Source: Dakarella massiliensis (GTDB lineage Bacteria; Pseudomonadota; Gammaproteobacteria; Burkholderiales; Burkholderiaceae_F). Taken from it: a stretch of DNA of 64,000 nucleotides. The stretch covers positions 1 through 64,000 of the forward strand of contig NZ_CVTY01000006.1 in the NCBI RefSeq assembly GCF_001182045.1. Direction: 5' to 3'. The notes beneath the pieces are model-generated. The model saw only the letters and a list, made by a program, of their open reading frames with translations. It had not been told where the DNA came from and searched no databases. Shown piece by piece: positions 28,605 to 36,081 of the stretch (within the stretch, counting starts at the first letter, position 1; the number at the start of each line of letters is the position of its first letter). The position numbers and the translations under genes are program-made.

Positions 28605-29090
28605 ATGGTTGATGAATTCATTCAGTGGCTCTCCGCTCAGAACTGGAAAGTCATTCCTGCCGAAACCGCGACGCCGATTCCGGAGGACGTTCTCAGTCGC
28701 TACGGGCACGAAATCCCGCAGTCCTGGCTTAACTTCGCCGGGAAACTCGCGAAGTGCGAGGATCAGACCGGGAACAAGTGGTTCCTCGTGGGTCCGGACT
28801 TCAAGCCTGCGAAGACCGAGGACGACTGGAGCTGGAATGAGCTTGAGCTGATGGGGCTTGACGCGGCCGGAAAGGATAAGAAGTGGGCGAAGGAAGTGAC
28901 AGACTTCTGGGACACCCATTTCCCGATCTACCTCTGCACCGATCCCGAGTATTACTACTACGCGATCGATATCGAGGATGGCTCGGTGATCACGAGCACG
29001 GAACCCGACTTTGAGGAACGCGCGAAGCGTGTCGCGGGGTCCTTCCCCGAGTTCCTCGCGAAGATTGTGTCAGGCGCGATCAAGCTCTGA
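28605..29090 (+). CDS. SMI1/KNR4 (SUKH)-like protein
   Basis: A 161-residue acidic cytoplasmic protein. The segment IPQSWLNFAGKLAKCEDQTG, the central tryptophans, the acidic FPIYLCTDPEYYYYAIDIED strand and the C-terminal FPEFLAKIV helix have the layout of SMI1/KNR4 superfamily proteins. Many of these are immunity proteins to toxins, while others are housekeeping. No toxin gene is adjacent, so an immunity role is not supported here. The ATG lacks a clear ribosome-binding site. It stands alone between two terminators. Confidence 0.5.
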   Translation: MVDEFIQWLSAQNWKVIPAETATPIPEDVLSRYGHEIPQSWLNFAGKLAKCEDQTGNKWFLVGPDFKPAKTEDDWSWNELELMGLDAAGKDKKWAKEVTDFWDTHFPIYLCTDPEYYYYAIDIEDGSVITSTEPDFEERAKRVAGSFPEFLAKIVSGAIKL

Positions 29091-29112
29091 CCGAGAGCCT
29101 CTGACCAGGCAT

Positions 29113-29150
29113 AACCGCGGCGTCCGGCGCATCCGGAACCGCGGTTTTTT
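29113..29150 (+). terminator. Rho-independent terminator of the SMI1/KNR4-like gene
   Basis: Stem AACCGCGG/CCGCGGTT with an 18-base loop, which itself contains CCGG palindromes, followed by TTTT, 23 bases after the stop codon. Confidence 0.8.
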
Positions 29151-29171
29151 ATTGGGCGGGTATCTAACAGG

Positions 29172-29204
29172 CAAAATAAAAGCCCCGGCTGTTGAAACCG
29201 GGGC
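29172..29204 (-). terminator. Rho-independent terminator of the NlpC/P60 gene
   Basis: Read on the minus strand: stem GCCCCGG/CCGGGGC followed by TTTTATTTT, 39 bases downstream of the stop codon at 29243. Confidence 0.8.
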
Positions 29205-29242
29205 CCGTTTTGCCTTTATAGTGCGTGATTATTCTATAGCGG

Positions 29243-30205
29243 TCAGGAGTGGCCGTGGCGGCGGCCCTTCGCGTGACCTGAGGAGGCCTTCGCGACCACC
29301 ACCTTCTTACCGGACGAGGCGCGGGTCTTGCCGGCGCGCGAGGCCTTCGCGACCTTAGCAGACTTCGATCCCTTCACGCGCTTCTCAGCCTTCGCGGATT
29401 TCTTGCCGTGACGGACCGAGGCGACGACCCGGGCGGGCTCCGCCTTCTCCTGATACTCAAGCGCGGGGCCGGGGTTAAACGCGGCGTCGCGGGACTCGGT
29501 ATCGGCGATCTTTTCTTCGAGGTCATCCGTCGCCACTTCAACGTCTGAAGGAAGCTTATTCTTCGCGAGCTTCAGGCCTCCGACGTGACGCACCGAATAA
29601 AGGTGCCGCGCCCAGTAGCCCGTAAGCTCCGACTCCCGCACACGGTCACCGGAACGCGGCGCGTGAATAAAGTGCTCGGAATCCGTCATGATGCCGGTGT
29701 GGAAGCCGTTGGGACCGCGGTTTGTCTTGAAAACAACGATGTCGCCTGCCTTCGCGTCCGCGAGATCGACCCGCGTCCCAACGTGAGACTGAGAGACAGA
29801 GTCGCGGGGGAGCGTGATCCCCTGCTGCTGATAGACCCACCACACAAGCCCCGAACAATCAAAACCGCGCCCGGGCGTTTCAGCGCCGGCGCGGTACGGG
29901 GTTCCAAGCTGGGTTTCCGCGGTCTTGATCACGCGGAGACCGAACCCATGCGGGCGGTCAGAGGAGTTCAGGCTCGCCTCGCCATCCTTCTCGGGGGCGG
30001 AGCCAAGCGACGCCTTCGGAACCGAGATTTCCGTCGATTCCTGAAGCGTGGTGAGCGTATCGTAAATCGGATCCTGAACCTCGGGGGCTTGGAGATCAGC
30101 GAACGAAGCGGACGACATCATCAGAAGCGCAGCCAGCGCAAAAACGCTTTTCTGCCATCGGCCAGCCTTCGCTTTCTTCTGATTTCCTTCATCCGTCCGC
30201 GTCAT
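29243..30205 (-). CDS. Secreted NlpC/P60 peptidoglycan endopeptidase with a basic tail
   Basis: A 320-residue exported cysteine hydrolase. A hydrophobic signal (SVFALAALLMMSSASFA, residues 20-36) follows a charged start. The NlpC/P60 domain spans about residues 87-210: catalytic Cys in GFDCSGLVWWVYQQQG, His in GFHTGIM and the third polar residue in HFIHAPRSG. It cleaves cell-wall peptides in the periplasm. The C-terminal 65 residues are extremely basic (Lys/Ala/Ser repeats, GKKSAKAEKRVKGSKSAKVA, ending GRRHGHS), a tail not usual for the family. It might bind the acidic glycan, nucleic acid or lipopolysaccharide. It is a single gene with its own terminator and a weak ribosome-binding site. Confidence 0.87.
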   Translation of the reverse strand: MTRTDEGNQKKAKAGRWQKSVFALAALLMMSSASFADLQAPEVQDPIYDTLTTLQESTEISVPKASLGSAPEKDGEASLNSSDRPHGFGLRVIKTAETQLGTPYRAGAETPGRGFDCSGLVWWVYQQQGITLPRDSVSQSHVGTRVDLADAKAGDIVVFKTNRGPNGFHTGIMTDSEHFIHAPRSGDRVRESELTGYWARHLYSVRHVGGLKLAKNKLPSDVEVATDDLEEKIADTESRDAAFNPGPALEYQEKAEPARVVASVRHGKKSAKAEKRVKGSKSAKVAKASRAGKTRASSGKKVVVAKASSGHAKGRRHGHS

Positions 30206-30697
30206 TCTTATTCACCCAGTCCGCAAGTTAATTTCCAGTACCCGACGAAAAACTGTCATCCAGAATAGCAGGGTATGCACATGTTTGGGGCAGACGAAAA
30301 AAAGCGAATTTTTCATTTTTTGTCGTTTTGTTAAAATTTACGGTTTATTTTCAAATAATTATTAAAAATAGGTAGCCCCTAAGGAATAACCCTCTAAAGG
30401 GAAATCGGTAATGGGCGGGATCATCCGTATTCATGAGGCGATCAGCGGAATTCTCTCAAAAGAACGACTGTTTGCTTTTTATCATGATGGGTTTCGCCGG
30501 TTTCTTTCCATTTTGACGTGTTTGACTCTCATGCCCGTCTCCGGGTTAACACATCCGTTTTGTCTCCGGCTTCTAAGCAGTCTGGCTTAGAATGGCGCGG
30601 CGGCAAAGGAAGGCGGACACCGGGGACGATCAATCCCCTCTTCCCCTCTTCACCGCTTATACAAAAACAACAATTCAGCAACACACCTCATCTATCT
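30206..30697. other. AT-rich divergent intergenic region
   Basis: About 490 bases between the NlpC/P60 gene and the MATE gene. The stretch 30,290-30,380 is very AT-rich and likely contains promoter elements. The frame upstream of the MATE start is open to 30518 but contains no ribosome-binding site and no family similarity. Confidence 0.35.
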
Positions 30698-32119
30698 ATG
30701 AAAGACAGCGTTTCCCAGCGGCTGATCGGAAAGATCCGGTCGGGCGAGTCGTTTACGCGGGCCGAGGAACTTGCCCTCGTGATCCGGCTCTCGATCCCGG
30801 CGATCCTCGCGCAGTTCGCGAATGTTTTGATGCAGTACATCGATGCCGCCATGGTGGGTAACCTCGGCGCGGTCGAGGCTGCCGCTGTCGGTATTGTGTC
30901 GAGCACGATCTGGCTCTTCTGGGGCCTCGGGTCCGCGGGGATCACCGGGTACTCGGTACTGGCCTCGCAGGAAATCGGGGCGAAGTCATACCCCACAGCC
31001 CGGAAGCTTCTGCGGCAGGGGATCACGGTCGCGGTCGCGACCGGCGCGATTCTTGGCGCTGTGGGGCTCATGATCAGCCCCTGGCTCCCGGGGTTCCTTG
31101 GAGCCGGGGCAGACGTCGCGCGGGAAGGCACGAAATACTTCGCGATCTACACCGCCGCGATGCCGCTTCTCTTCCTTAGCTACGAAGCGGGGTCGATGCT
31201 CCGCGCGAGCGGCAATATCCGCGTCCCCTCGTTCCTCAATATCTTTATGTGCGTGGAGGACGTGGTCTTTAACTACTTCCTCATCTTCCCGACGCGGCTT
31301 GTCACGTTCCTCGGGTTCACGTTCACGATGCCAGGGGCCGGGATGGGCGTCGCGGGGGCGGCGTTGGGGACCGTGCTCGCCGAACTCTGCACCGCGGTCC
31401 CGATGCTCTGGTACGTCTGCACGAAGAGCCCCGAGCTCGCGATCCGGGGCGAAAAGGGAAGGTTCCTCCCCGAGTTCCCGCTGCTTAAAAAAGCATTCAA
31501 GATCGGGATTCCGGTCGGGCTTCAGCACACCGTGATGTGCTGCGCGCAGGTCGCGTCAACGATGATCGTGGCTCCTTTAGGCACGATAGCGATCGCGGCG
31601 AATTCACTTGCGATCACCGCGGAAAGCCTCTGCTATATGCCGGGGTACGGGGTTTCAGATGCCGCGGCCTCCCTCACCGGCCAATGCATCGGCGCGAGGC
31701 GCGAAAACCTCGCGATGCGGTTCGGTAAGATCGCGATCGCGACGGGGCTTGGCGTCATGACCGTGATGGGTGTTCTGATGTTTATCTTCGCCCCGATCAT
31801 GATCGGCCTCATGTCGAACGTCCCCGAAATCATCGATCTCGGCGCGACGATCCTCCGGATCGAGGCATTCGCGGAACCGATGTTCGCGGCCTCGATCGTC
31901 GCCTACGGCGTCTTTATGGGCGCGGGAGACACCCTGATCCCCTGCCTCATGAATCTCGGCTCGATGTGGTTTGTGCGGCTTCCGGCCGCCTGGCTCCTCG
32001 CCCGCACCTTTGGCCTCAAGGGGGTCTGGATCGCGATGTGCGGTGAGCTCATTTTCCGGGGGATGATCTTCCTGCTGCGCTTCCGCTCAGGCAAATGGCT
32101 GAAGCACGGGAAGGCGTAG
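30698..32119 (+). CDS. MATE family multidrug efflux transporter
   Basis: A 473-residue membrane protein with about 12 hydrophobic segments in two similar halves. Family motifs are visible: IPAILAQFANVLMQYIDAAM (helix 1), the internal repeat IGIPVGLQHTVMCCAQVAST (helix 7), and AAASLTGQCIGARRENLA in the second half. It would export cationic drugs or dyes using a Na+ or H+ gradient. The start ATG 30698 is chosen because similarity begins there (MKDSVSQRLIGKIRSGE), while an upstream extension of 60 residues is not protein-like. The ribosome-binding site is poor. It ends at a double hairpin. The substrate is not known. Confidence 0.85.
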   Translation: MKDSVSQRLIGKIRSGESFTRAEELALVIRLSIPAILAQFANVLMQYIDAAMVGNLGAVEAAAVGIVSSTIWLFWGLGSAGITGYSVLASQEIGAKSYPTARKLLRQGITVAVATGAILGAVGLMISPWLPGFLGAGADVAREGTKYFAIYTAAMPLLFLSYEAGSMLRASGNIRVPSFLNIFMCVEDVVFNYFLIFPTRLVTFLGFTFTMPGAGMGVAGAALGTVLAELCTAVPMLWYVCTKSPELAIRGEKGRFLPEFPLLKKAFKIGIPVGLQHTVMCCAQVASTMIVAPLGTIAIAANSLAITAESLCYMPGYGVSDAAASLTGQCIGARRENLAMRFGKIAIATGLGVMTVMGVLMFIFAPIMIGLMSNVPEIIDLGATILRIEAFAEPMFAASIVAYGVFMGAGDTLIPCLMNLGSMWFVRLPAAWLLARTFGLKGVWIAMCGELIFRGMIFLLRFRSGKWLKHGKA

Positions 32120-32159
32120 GGAAGGTTTGCCTCCCTCCACTCCTCCGGGAGGCATAGAG

Positions 32160-32194
32160 AATCGGATTCTGCATCAATACAGAATCCGATTTTT
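32160..32194. terminator. Bidirectional terminator between the MATE and AlkZ-related genes
   Basis: Perfect 12-bp stem AATCGGATTCTG/CAGAATCCGATT with an 8-base loop and T-rich flanks on the plus strand. It is placed between convergent genes. A second hairpin TGCCTCCC/GGGAGGCA lies just before it near 32128-32154. Confidence 0.8.
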
Positions 32195-32219
32195 CGTGGG
32201 GGGACGCCGAAGCCTTGAT

Positions 32220-32939
32220 TTAGGCGATAAAGGACGCGAGCTGCTCCTCCGTCGCCCGGGGAAGGATCTTCCGGAGATGCGCGAGGATCCGGTCGCGGGA
32301 CTCGTGCGGCGTCCGGTCCACGTGAAGCGTGGACTCTCCGAAATAGGATTCCGGCGTCGTGTAGCGGGCGACTCCCCAACCGTAGGTGTTCCCCTTCCTG
32401 TCGCGGGAATACTCAAAATCCGAAATGATCACGTAGCCCGCCATCTGGAGGTGCGTGAGCGCGGTTTCAAAGCCTTCGCGTTGCCGCCCATCGTCGTCGC
32501 CTAACATCGAGTTGAGATGCGTGAGCCGCTCGCCGAAAGGATCGATCGCTTTCGTTCTCGGGCGGCTGTAGCCCGTGAAGGCCTTGAGTTCCTTCGAGAG
32601 GAGCGAATCCTCCCCCTTCAGTGTCTCAAGGATGAACTTTTCGTCTGCCGTCAGATGACGGCGGAACCTCCGGTAATTCACGAAATCCGGGTACCAGCCG
32701 CGCGAAATCCAGACCGCTTTCCCGCGATAAAACTTTCCATACGCGCTTTCACTCCGGGAAATGATCGGGCCTTTCCACTCCCAGTCCCCGTCGTTATCGT
32801 CGTTGAACCAGAATTCGGGAGGCGTTTTCTCTTCTAGCGACCACCCCTCAATCGGATTCCGGAAGAAAGGCAGGAACCCCAGCTCATCGATCAGATCGAC
32901 GATATCCTCCATCCCTTCAATTTTTCCGTATCGGTCCAT
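32220..32939 (-). CDS. AlkZ-related winged-helix protein
   Basis: A 239-residue cytoplasmic protein. The segments EGWSLEEKTPPEFWF, DWEWKGPIISRSESAYGKF and GWYPDFVNYRRF are typical of proteins annotated as AlkZ-related, a relative of the winged-helix DNA glycosylase superfamily. The middle part LLSKELKAFTGYSRPRTK is conserved in them too. No catalytic activity is established for this branch. The start ATG 32939 (MDRYGKIEGMEDIV) fits family length and has AAAGGA 11 bases upstream. The longer open frame to 33128 is unlikely. It is read divergently from the DUF333 gene at 33134. Confidence 0.7.
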   Translation of the reverse strand: MDRYGKIEGMEDIVDLIDELGFLPFFRNPIEGWSLEEKTPPEFWFNDDNDGDWEWKGPIISRSESAYGKFYRGKAVWISRGWYPDFVNYRRFRRHLTADEKFILETLKGEDSLLSKELKAFTGYSRPRTKAIDPFGERLTHLNSMLGDDDGRQREGFETALTHLQMAGYVIISDFEYSRDRKGNTYGWGVARYTTPESYFGESTLHVDRTPHESRDRILAHLRKILPRATEEQLASFIA

Positions 32940-33133
32940 CGCGCGTAAGTCCTTTTTCCTTGAAACTGAATCCCGCTGCCGCTCTGCCCCTCGCGTTTCC
33001 GCCGCGTGAGAGACAAGGGTGCATATATGTAGAAGTGTAGCGGGAGCCGGAACGGCGGACGACACCTCGAACGGTTTCGCGTCGGCAGATAGAATAAAAA
33101 GGACATAGGTAATTTCTTTGAGGAACACAAACG

Positions 33134-33406
33134 ATGAAGCCGCTTAAAGCGCTCGGAGCCGTGGGAGCCGCGTCCGCCGCTCTCCTCACAGGATGGGCGG
33201 GGACCGGATCCGCTTCTGATCAGCCCGCCTCTGAACCGATGGCCGGAATGGCTAACCCCGCTTCTGTCTGGTGCGTGAAGCACTATCACGGAATGCTTGA
33301 AATCAAAAAGGATAAGGATGGCGGCGAATACGCGATCTGCCATCTGCCGGACGGCCGCTCGATTGAGGAGTGGGAACTCTTCCGGGCTGATCACCCTGAA
33401 AAATAG
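33134..33406 (+). CDS. DUF333 small secreted protein
   Basis: A 90-residue protein with an N-terminal hydrophobic export signal (LKALGAVGAASAALLTGWAG) and a complete DUF333 domain. The domain shows NPASVWCVKHYHGMLEI, then KDKDGGEYAICHLPDG and IEEWELFR, with two conserved cysteines likely forming a disulphide. DUF333 proteins are small periplasmic or lipid-anchored proteins of unknown role, sometimes loosely called putative hemolysins. No lipobox cysteine is visible, so it is probably soluble in the periplasm. A GAGGAAC ribosome-binding site supports the ATG. Confidence 0.82.
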   Translation: MKPLKALGAVGAASAALLTGWAGTGSASDQPASEPMAGMANPASVWCVKHYHGMLEIKKDKDGGEYAICHLPDGRSIEEWELFRADHPEK

Positions 33407-33464
33407 GGGATCGGCGATCCGGACTTCAAGAAACACCTGAAGTTCGGAAGTAGCGAAAAACCAG

Positions 33465-33503
33465 AACAGGATCGGTCTCGCAAGGGACCGGTCCTGTTCT
33501 TTT
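33465..33503 (+). terminator. Rho-independent terminator downstream of the DUF333 gene
   Basis: Stem AACAGGA-T-CGGTC pairs with GACCG-G-TCCTGTT and is followed by CTTTTATT, about 60 bases after the stop codon. Confidence 0.7.
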
Positions 33504-33537
33504 ATTCCCCGCCCGCGTCGCTCTTTCCAGCCGCCCG

Positions 33538-33571
33538 AAAAAAAGCCCCCGGTGTCATCCGTACCGGGGGC
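33538..33571 (-). terminator. Rho-independent terminator of the amidohydrolase gene
   Basis: On the minus strand, stem GCCCCCGGT/ACCGGGGGC is followed by seven T residues, about 45 bases after the stop codon at 33618. Confidence 0.85.
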
Positions 33572-33617
33572 AAGCGCTGACTCTGCAAGTCAGTGGGAGA
33601 GAAAAATTGTTTCGGGA

Positions 33618-34907
33618 TTACTTCCGGCCGAGCACTTCTTTCGCGATGCCGGCGAAGACTTCAAGACCCGGCTCGAGATTCACGGTGTCCTGGACATCAA
33701 AGTCCGGGCGGTGATGGCCGTGGTGCTCGCAGCCGTAGAGGAAGAACGCGGCGTTCCCGCCATGCGCCACCACGGCGCGCGTGAAGATCGTGCAGTCTTC
33801 AGAGGCCTGCGGGGCGGTTATTTCCTTCACTTCCTTCACGTCCTTCGCGGCAGCGGCGGCTTTGCGGACCACTTCCATCGCGGCGGGGGTGGCTTTCAAG
33901 GTCGTCGCTTCGCCGACCTTCGTGAGTTTCACTTCGACCCCCATCATCTCGGCCGCGCCTTTCACAACGGTCTGAGCCTTTTCCCACATGAAGTCACAGG
34001 CCTCCGACGTGGTGCCTCGCACCTCACACTCCATATGGGCGTGCGCCGGGGTGATGTTGCGGCCCGTACCGGCAACCAGTTTCCCGACCGAAATCCGGGT
34101 GTTGCCTTCAGACGTGCGGCTGATCGCGGAAAGCATCACCGCGGCGTTCGCGGCGGCAAGCAGCGCGCTGCGGCCCTTTTCCGGAGCCGCGCCCGCGTGG
34201 GACTCCAGCCCCGTGAAGTCCACATCAAACTTGACGGTCGCGAGGAACACGTCGTGACAGACACCGACTTCGTGCGAATGGCATTCAGTGCCGATATGAC
34301 CGCCGAAGAACCAATCAACGTCATCCACGACACCAGCCGCGGTCATCGGGCTCGAACCGCGCGTCCCTTCTTCGGACGGCTGGAAAATGAGCTTCACTTT
34401 GCCAACGAGCTCATCCTTATGGTCCATCAGCCACCGGGCGACCCCGAGACCTACCGCGGTGTGAGCGTCGTGACCGCAGGCGTGCATCACGCCTTTGAAC
34501 GTCGACGCGAACCCTTCTTTCGCCGGCAGGTGAACCGCCGGATCCTGCAGCTCCTGAATCGGGAGCGCGTCCATATCAAAGCGGAAAGCAAGCGTCGGAC
34601 CGGGACGGCCAGTGTCCAGAATCCCCACCGCGCCCGTGTAGCCGCCCATTTCGGAGAGGAGGTCGTCCGACACCCCGGCTGACTTCGCGCGCTCAATCGC
34701 CGCGGCGACGAGTTTCTCGTCACGCCCGAGCACCGCCTCCGGTTTCACGACCTGCGTCCCGCAGAGCACCTGATACCCCAGAGCCCGAAGCCGCGTGATC
34801 ACAGTCGCCGTCGTCTCGAACTCGGTCCAGCCGAGCTCCGGACGGGCATGAAACTTCCGGCGGGTCGCCACCATCTCAGGAACGTACGAATCAAAGTTAT
34901 CAGCCAT
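33618..34907 (-). CDS. M20 family amidohydrolase, AbgA-like
   Basis: A 429-residue cytoplasmic zinc amidohydrolase. The start RRKFHARPELGWTEFETTA, the metal-binding motif MHACGHDAHTAVGLG, the acidic FQPSEEGTRGSSPM and the late histidine cluster GCEHHGHHRPDFDVQ place it in peptidase family M20D. The layout is that of the p-aminobenzoyl-glutamate hydrolase subunit AbgA. It would split an N-acyl amino acid or p-aminobenzoyl-glutamate. No AbgB or AbgT partner is adjacent, so substrate is uncertain, and hippurate-type hydrolase is an alternative. Length is normal and catalytic residues are intact. A long hairpin sits in its 5' leader. Confidence 0.83.
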   Translation of the reverse strand: MADNFDSYVPEMVATRRKFHARPELGWTEFETTATVITRLRALGYQVLCGTQVVKPEAVLGRDEKLVAAAIERAKSAGVSDDLLSEMGGYTGAVGILDTGRPGPTLAFRFDMDALPIQELQDPAVHLPAKEGFASTFKGVMHACGHDAHTAVGLGVARWLMDHKDELVGKVKLIFQPSEEGTRGSSPMTAAGVVDDVDWFFGGHIGTECHSHEVGVCHDVFLATVKFDVDFTGLESHAGAAPEKGRSALLAAANAAVMLSAISRTSEGNTRISVGKLVAGTGRNITPAHAHMECEVRGTTSEACDFMWEKAQTVVKGAAEMMGVEVKLTKVGEATTLKATPAAMEVVRKAAAAAKDVKEVKEITAPQASEDCTIFTRAVVAHGGNAAFFLYGCEHHGHHRPDFDVQDTVNLEPGLEVFAGIAKEVLGRK

Positions 34908-34927
34908 TTTCTTTTCTTTTCCGTAAT

Positions 34928-34977
34928 GGAGATCTCCCGCCGTAGAGAGAGGGAACGTTGTCTTGCGGGAGATCTCC
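34928..34977 (-). promoter_or_regulatory. 13-bp inverted repeat in the amidohydrolase 5' leader
   Basis: Perfect arms GGAGATCTCCCGC/GCGGGAGATCTCC separated by 24 bases, ending 21 bases upstream of the ATG at 34907. In RNA it would form a stable hairpin close to the ribosome-binding region. Each arm contains the palindrome GGAGATCTCC, so it could equally be two protein-binding sites. Confidence 0.5.
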
Positions 34978-35124
34978 TGACACGGAAAATTTTCCCAAAG
35001 GGTAACCCCAAAAAACGAGGGTTTCCGAATTCATATATATGATTTGGGAAAAATACGGAAATCGGTTTTCCAGGGGAGAACGGCCAAAAGACCTGGAGCA
35101 AAAAGTCTGAAACGCCCATAAATC

Positions 35125-35156
35125 AACGCCTCCGGGGATGAACCGGAGGCGTTTTC
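35125..35156. terminator. Terminator-like hairpin
   Basis: Perfect 11-bp stem AACGCCTCCGG/CCGGAGGCGTT with a 7-base loop and TTTT on the plus strand. No plus-strand gene ends just upstream. It may serve the minus-strand zinc-ribbon fragment or be a remnant. Confidence 0.5.
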
Positions 35157-35230
35157 AGGTGTGAAATCAGGCGGCTTTCGGCAGGAACGCCGTCTTCAAT
35201 TGATGTATATGAATTGGAGAGGAAACCGGA

Positions 35231-35494
35231 TTACGGAATTTTCCTTCCGCTGTGCGGGCACTTCTGAACCGGGATCACGACCACGCCGAAAATCCCGGTC
35301 TGAACGGGGAGCGGTTTTCCGCAGACCGGGCAGCACCAGACCTTCCGCGCCGCGGCTTTTGTCACCTGCAGCCCCGCGAAGATAAAGAGGACCTCGAGCG
35401 CGACGCGGCCCGCGAACCCCTGCATCGGGAGGATCGAGGCGAGGACGAGCGCGAACCGTTCTCCCAATGAGAGGAACTTACTTGGCATTCGCAT
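35231..35494 (-). pseudogene. Truncated copy of the zinc-ribbon membrane protein
   Basis: The C-terminal 74 residues (from FALVLASILPMQGFAGRVAL onward) match the second half of the product encoded at 41197-41589, including the zinc-ribbon start KVWCCPVCGKPLPVQTG. The first 13 residues (MRMPSKFLSLGER) are unrelated and overlap a decayed gene. The last zinc pair is damaged: CPHCG of the full copy is CPHSG here. DNA similarity to the full copy is partial, about four bases in five by eye, so the duplication is old. It is probably a non-functional fragment at the left edge of the accessory island. Confidence 0.65.
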
Positions 35495-35681
35495 GGGGAA
35501 TTTGTCCGCCTAGGATATTGGGAGGCACATAGCCACCTGGCAGAGCTTCCTTGTCGGAACCCCCTGCGATCAGATCCGATGGCTTTCGAACGTATTCTTC
35601 GTGCGCTGCGATCACCATTCGTGAGTCAAGCACGATGTAGCCCTAATTACGAAGCATGGCTATCGCCTGTCCCGTCTTCAT
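35478..35681 (-). pseudogene. Decayed small gene of unknown function at the left island edge
   Basis: From ATG 35681 the frame reads MKTGQAIAMLRN, meets a TAG at 35643-35645, and continues in frame as GYIVLDSRMVIAAHEEYV and LPGGYVPPNILGGQIPHANA to a stop at 35478. A CAG-to-TAG change would explain the stop. Further upstream the same frame (35,700-35,890) holds a hydrophobic stretch (GIAHITTAIVAAINGFGASV) with two more stops. I do not recognise it. It looks like a degraded mobile-element or phage gene. Confidence 0.35.
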
Positions 35682-36081
35682 AAAAGACGCCTCATCGCCC
35701 TTAGCAGAAGATCAGTGACTGAAGCCGCGAGTTTCACCATATCAGCAACGGCTATGGGTTATGGGTGCAGGCAATTTCTGCACGGGCGGGAAATAATGAA
35801 AATAGAGAACGGACGCACCAAAACCATTAATAGCGGCAACGATGGCGGTCGTGATGTGAGCAATGCCCCAGCGTACGAAGTCCCCATGAGGTGGCCTTCG
35901 GTCAGATCAATATCGTTAGTTAACTAAACATGAGCGGGAATGGGATACCTTTGGAAGCTCACAGTTAGACCTAGATTGAAAAAGCCATTTCAATTCTTTT
36001 CCCTTGCTTTTGTTTCATCCCATCCCATTTCGTTTTATCTGAATGCTATAGTAAAAGAAGTTATCGCGATAGGTACAAAAA
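35682..36081. other. Region upstream of the helicase gene
   Basis: About 400 bases. The left half carries remnants of the decayed minus-strand gene. The right half is AT-rich and holds a possible -10 TATAGT at 36047-36052 for the helicase, with no good -35 box. The composition is clearly lower in GC than sequence left of 35450. Confidence 0.35.
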
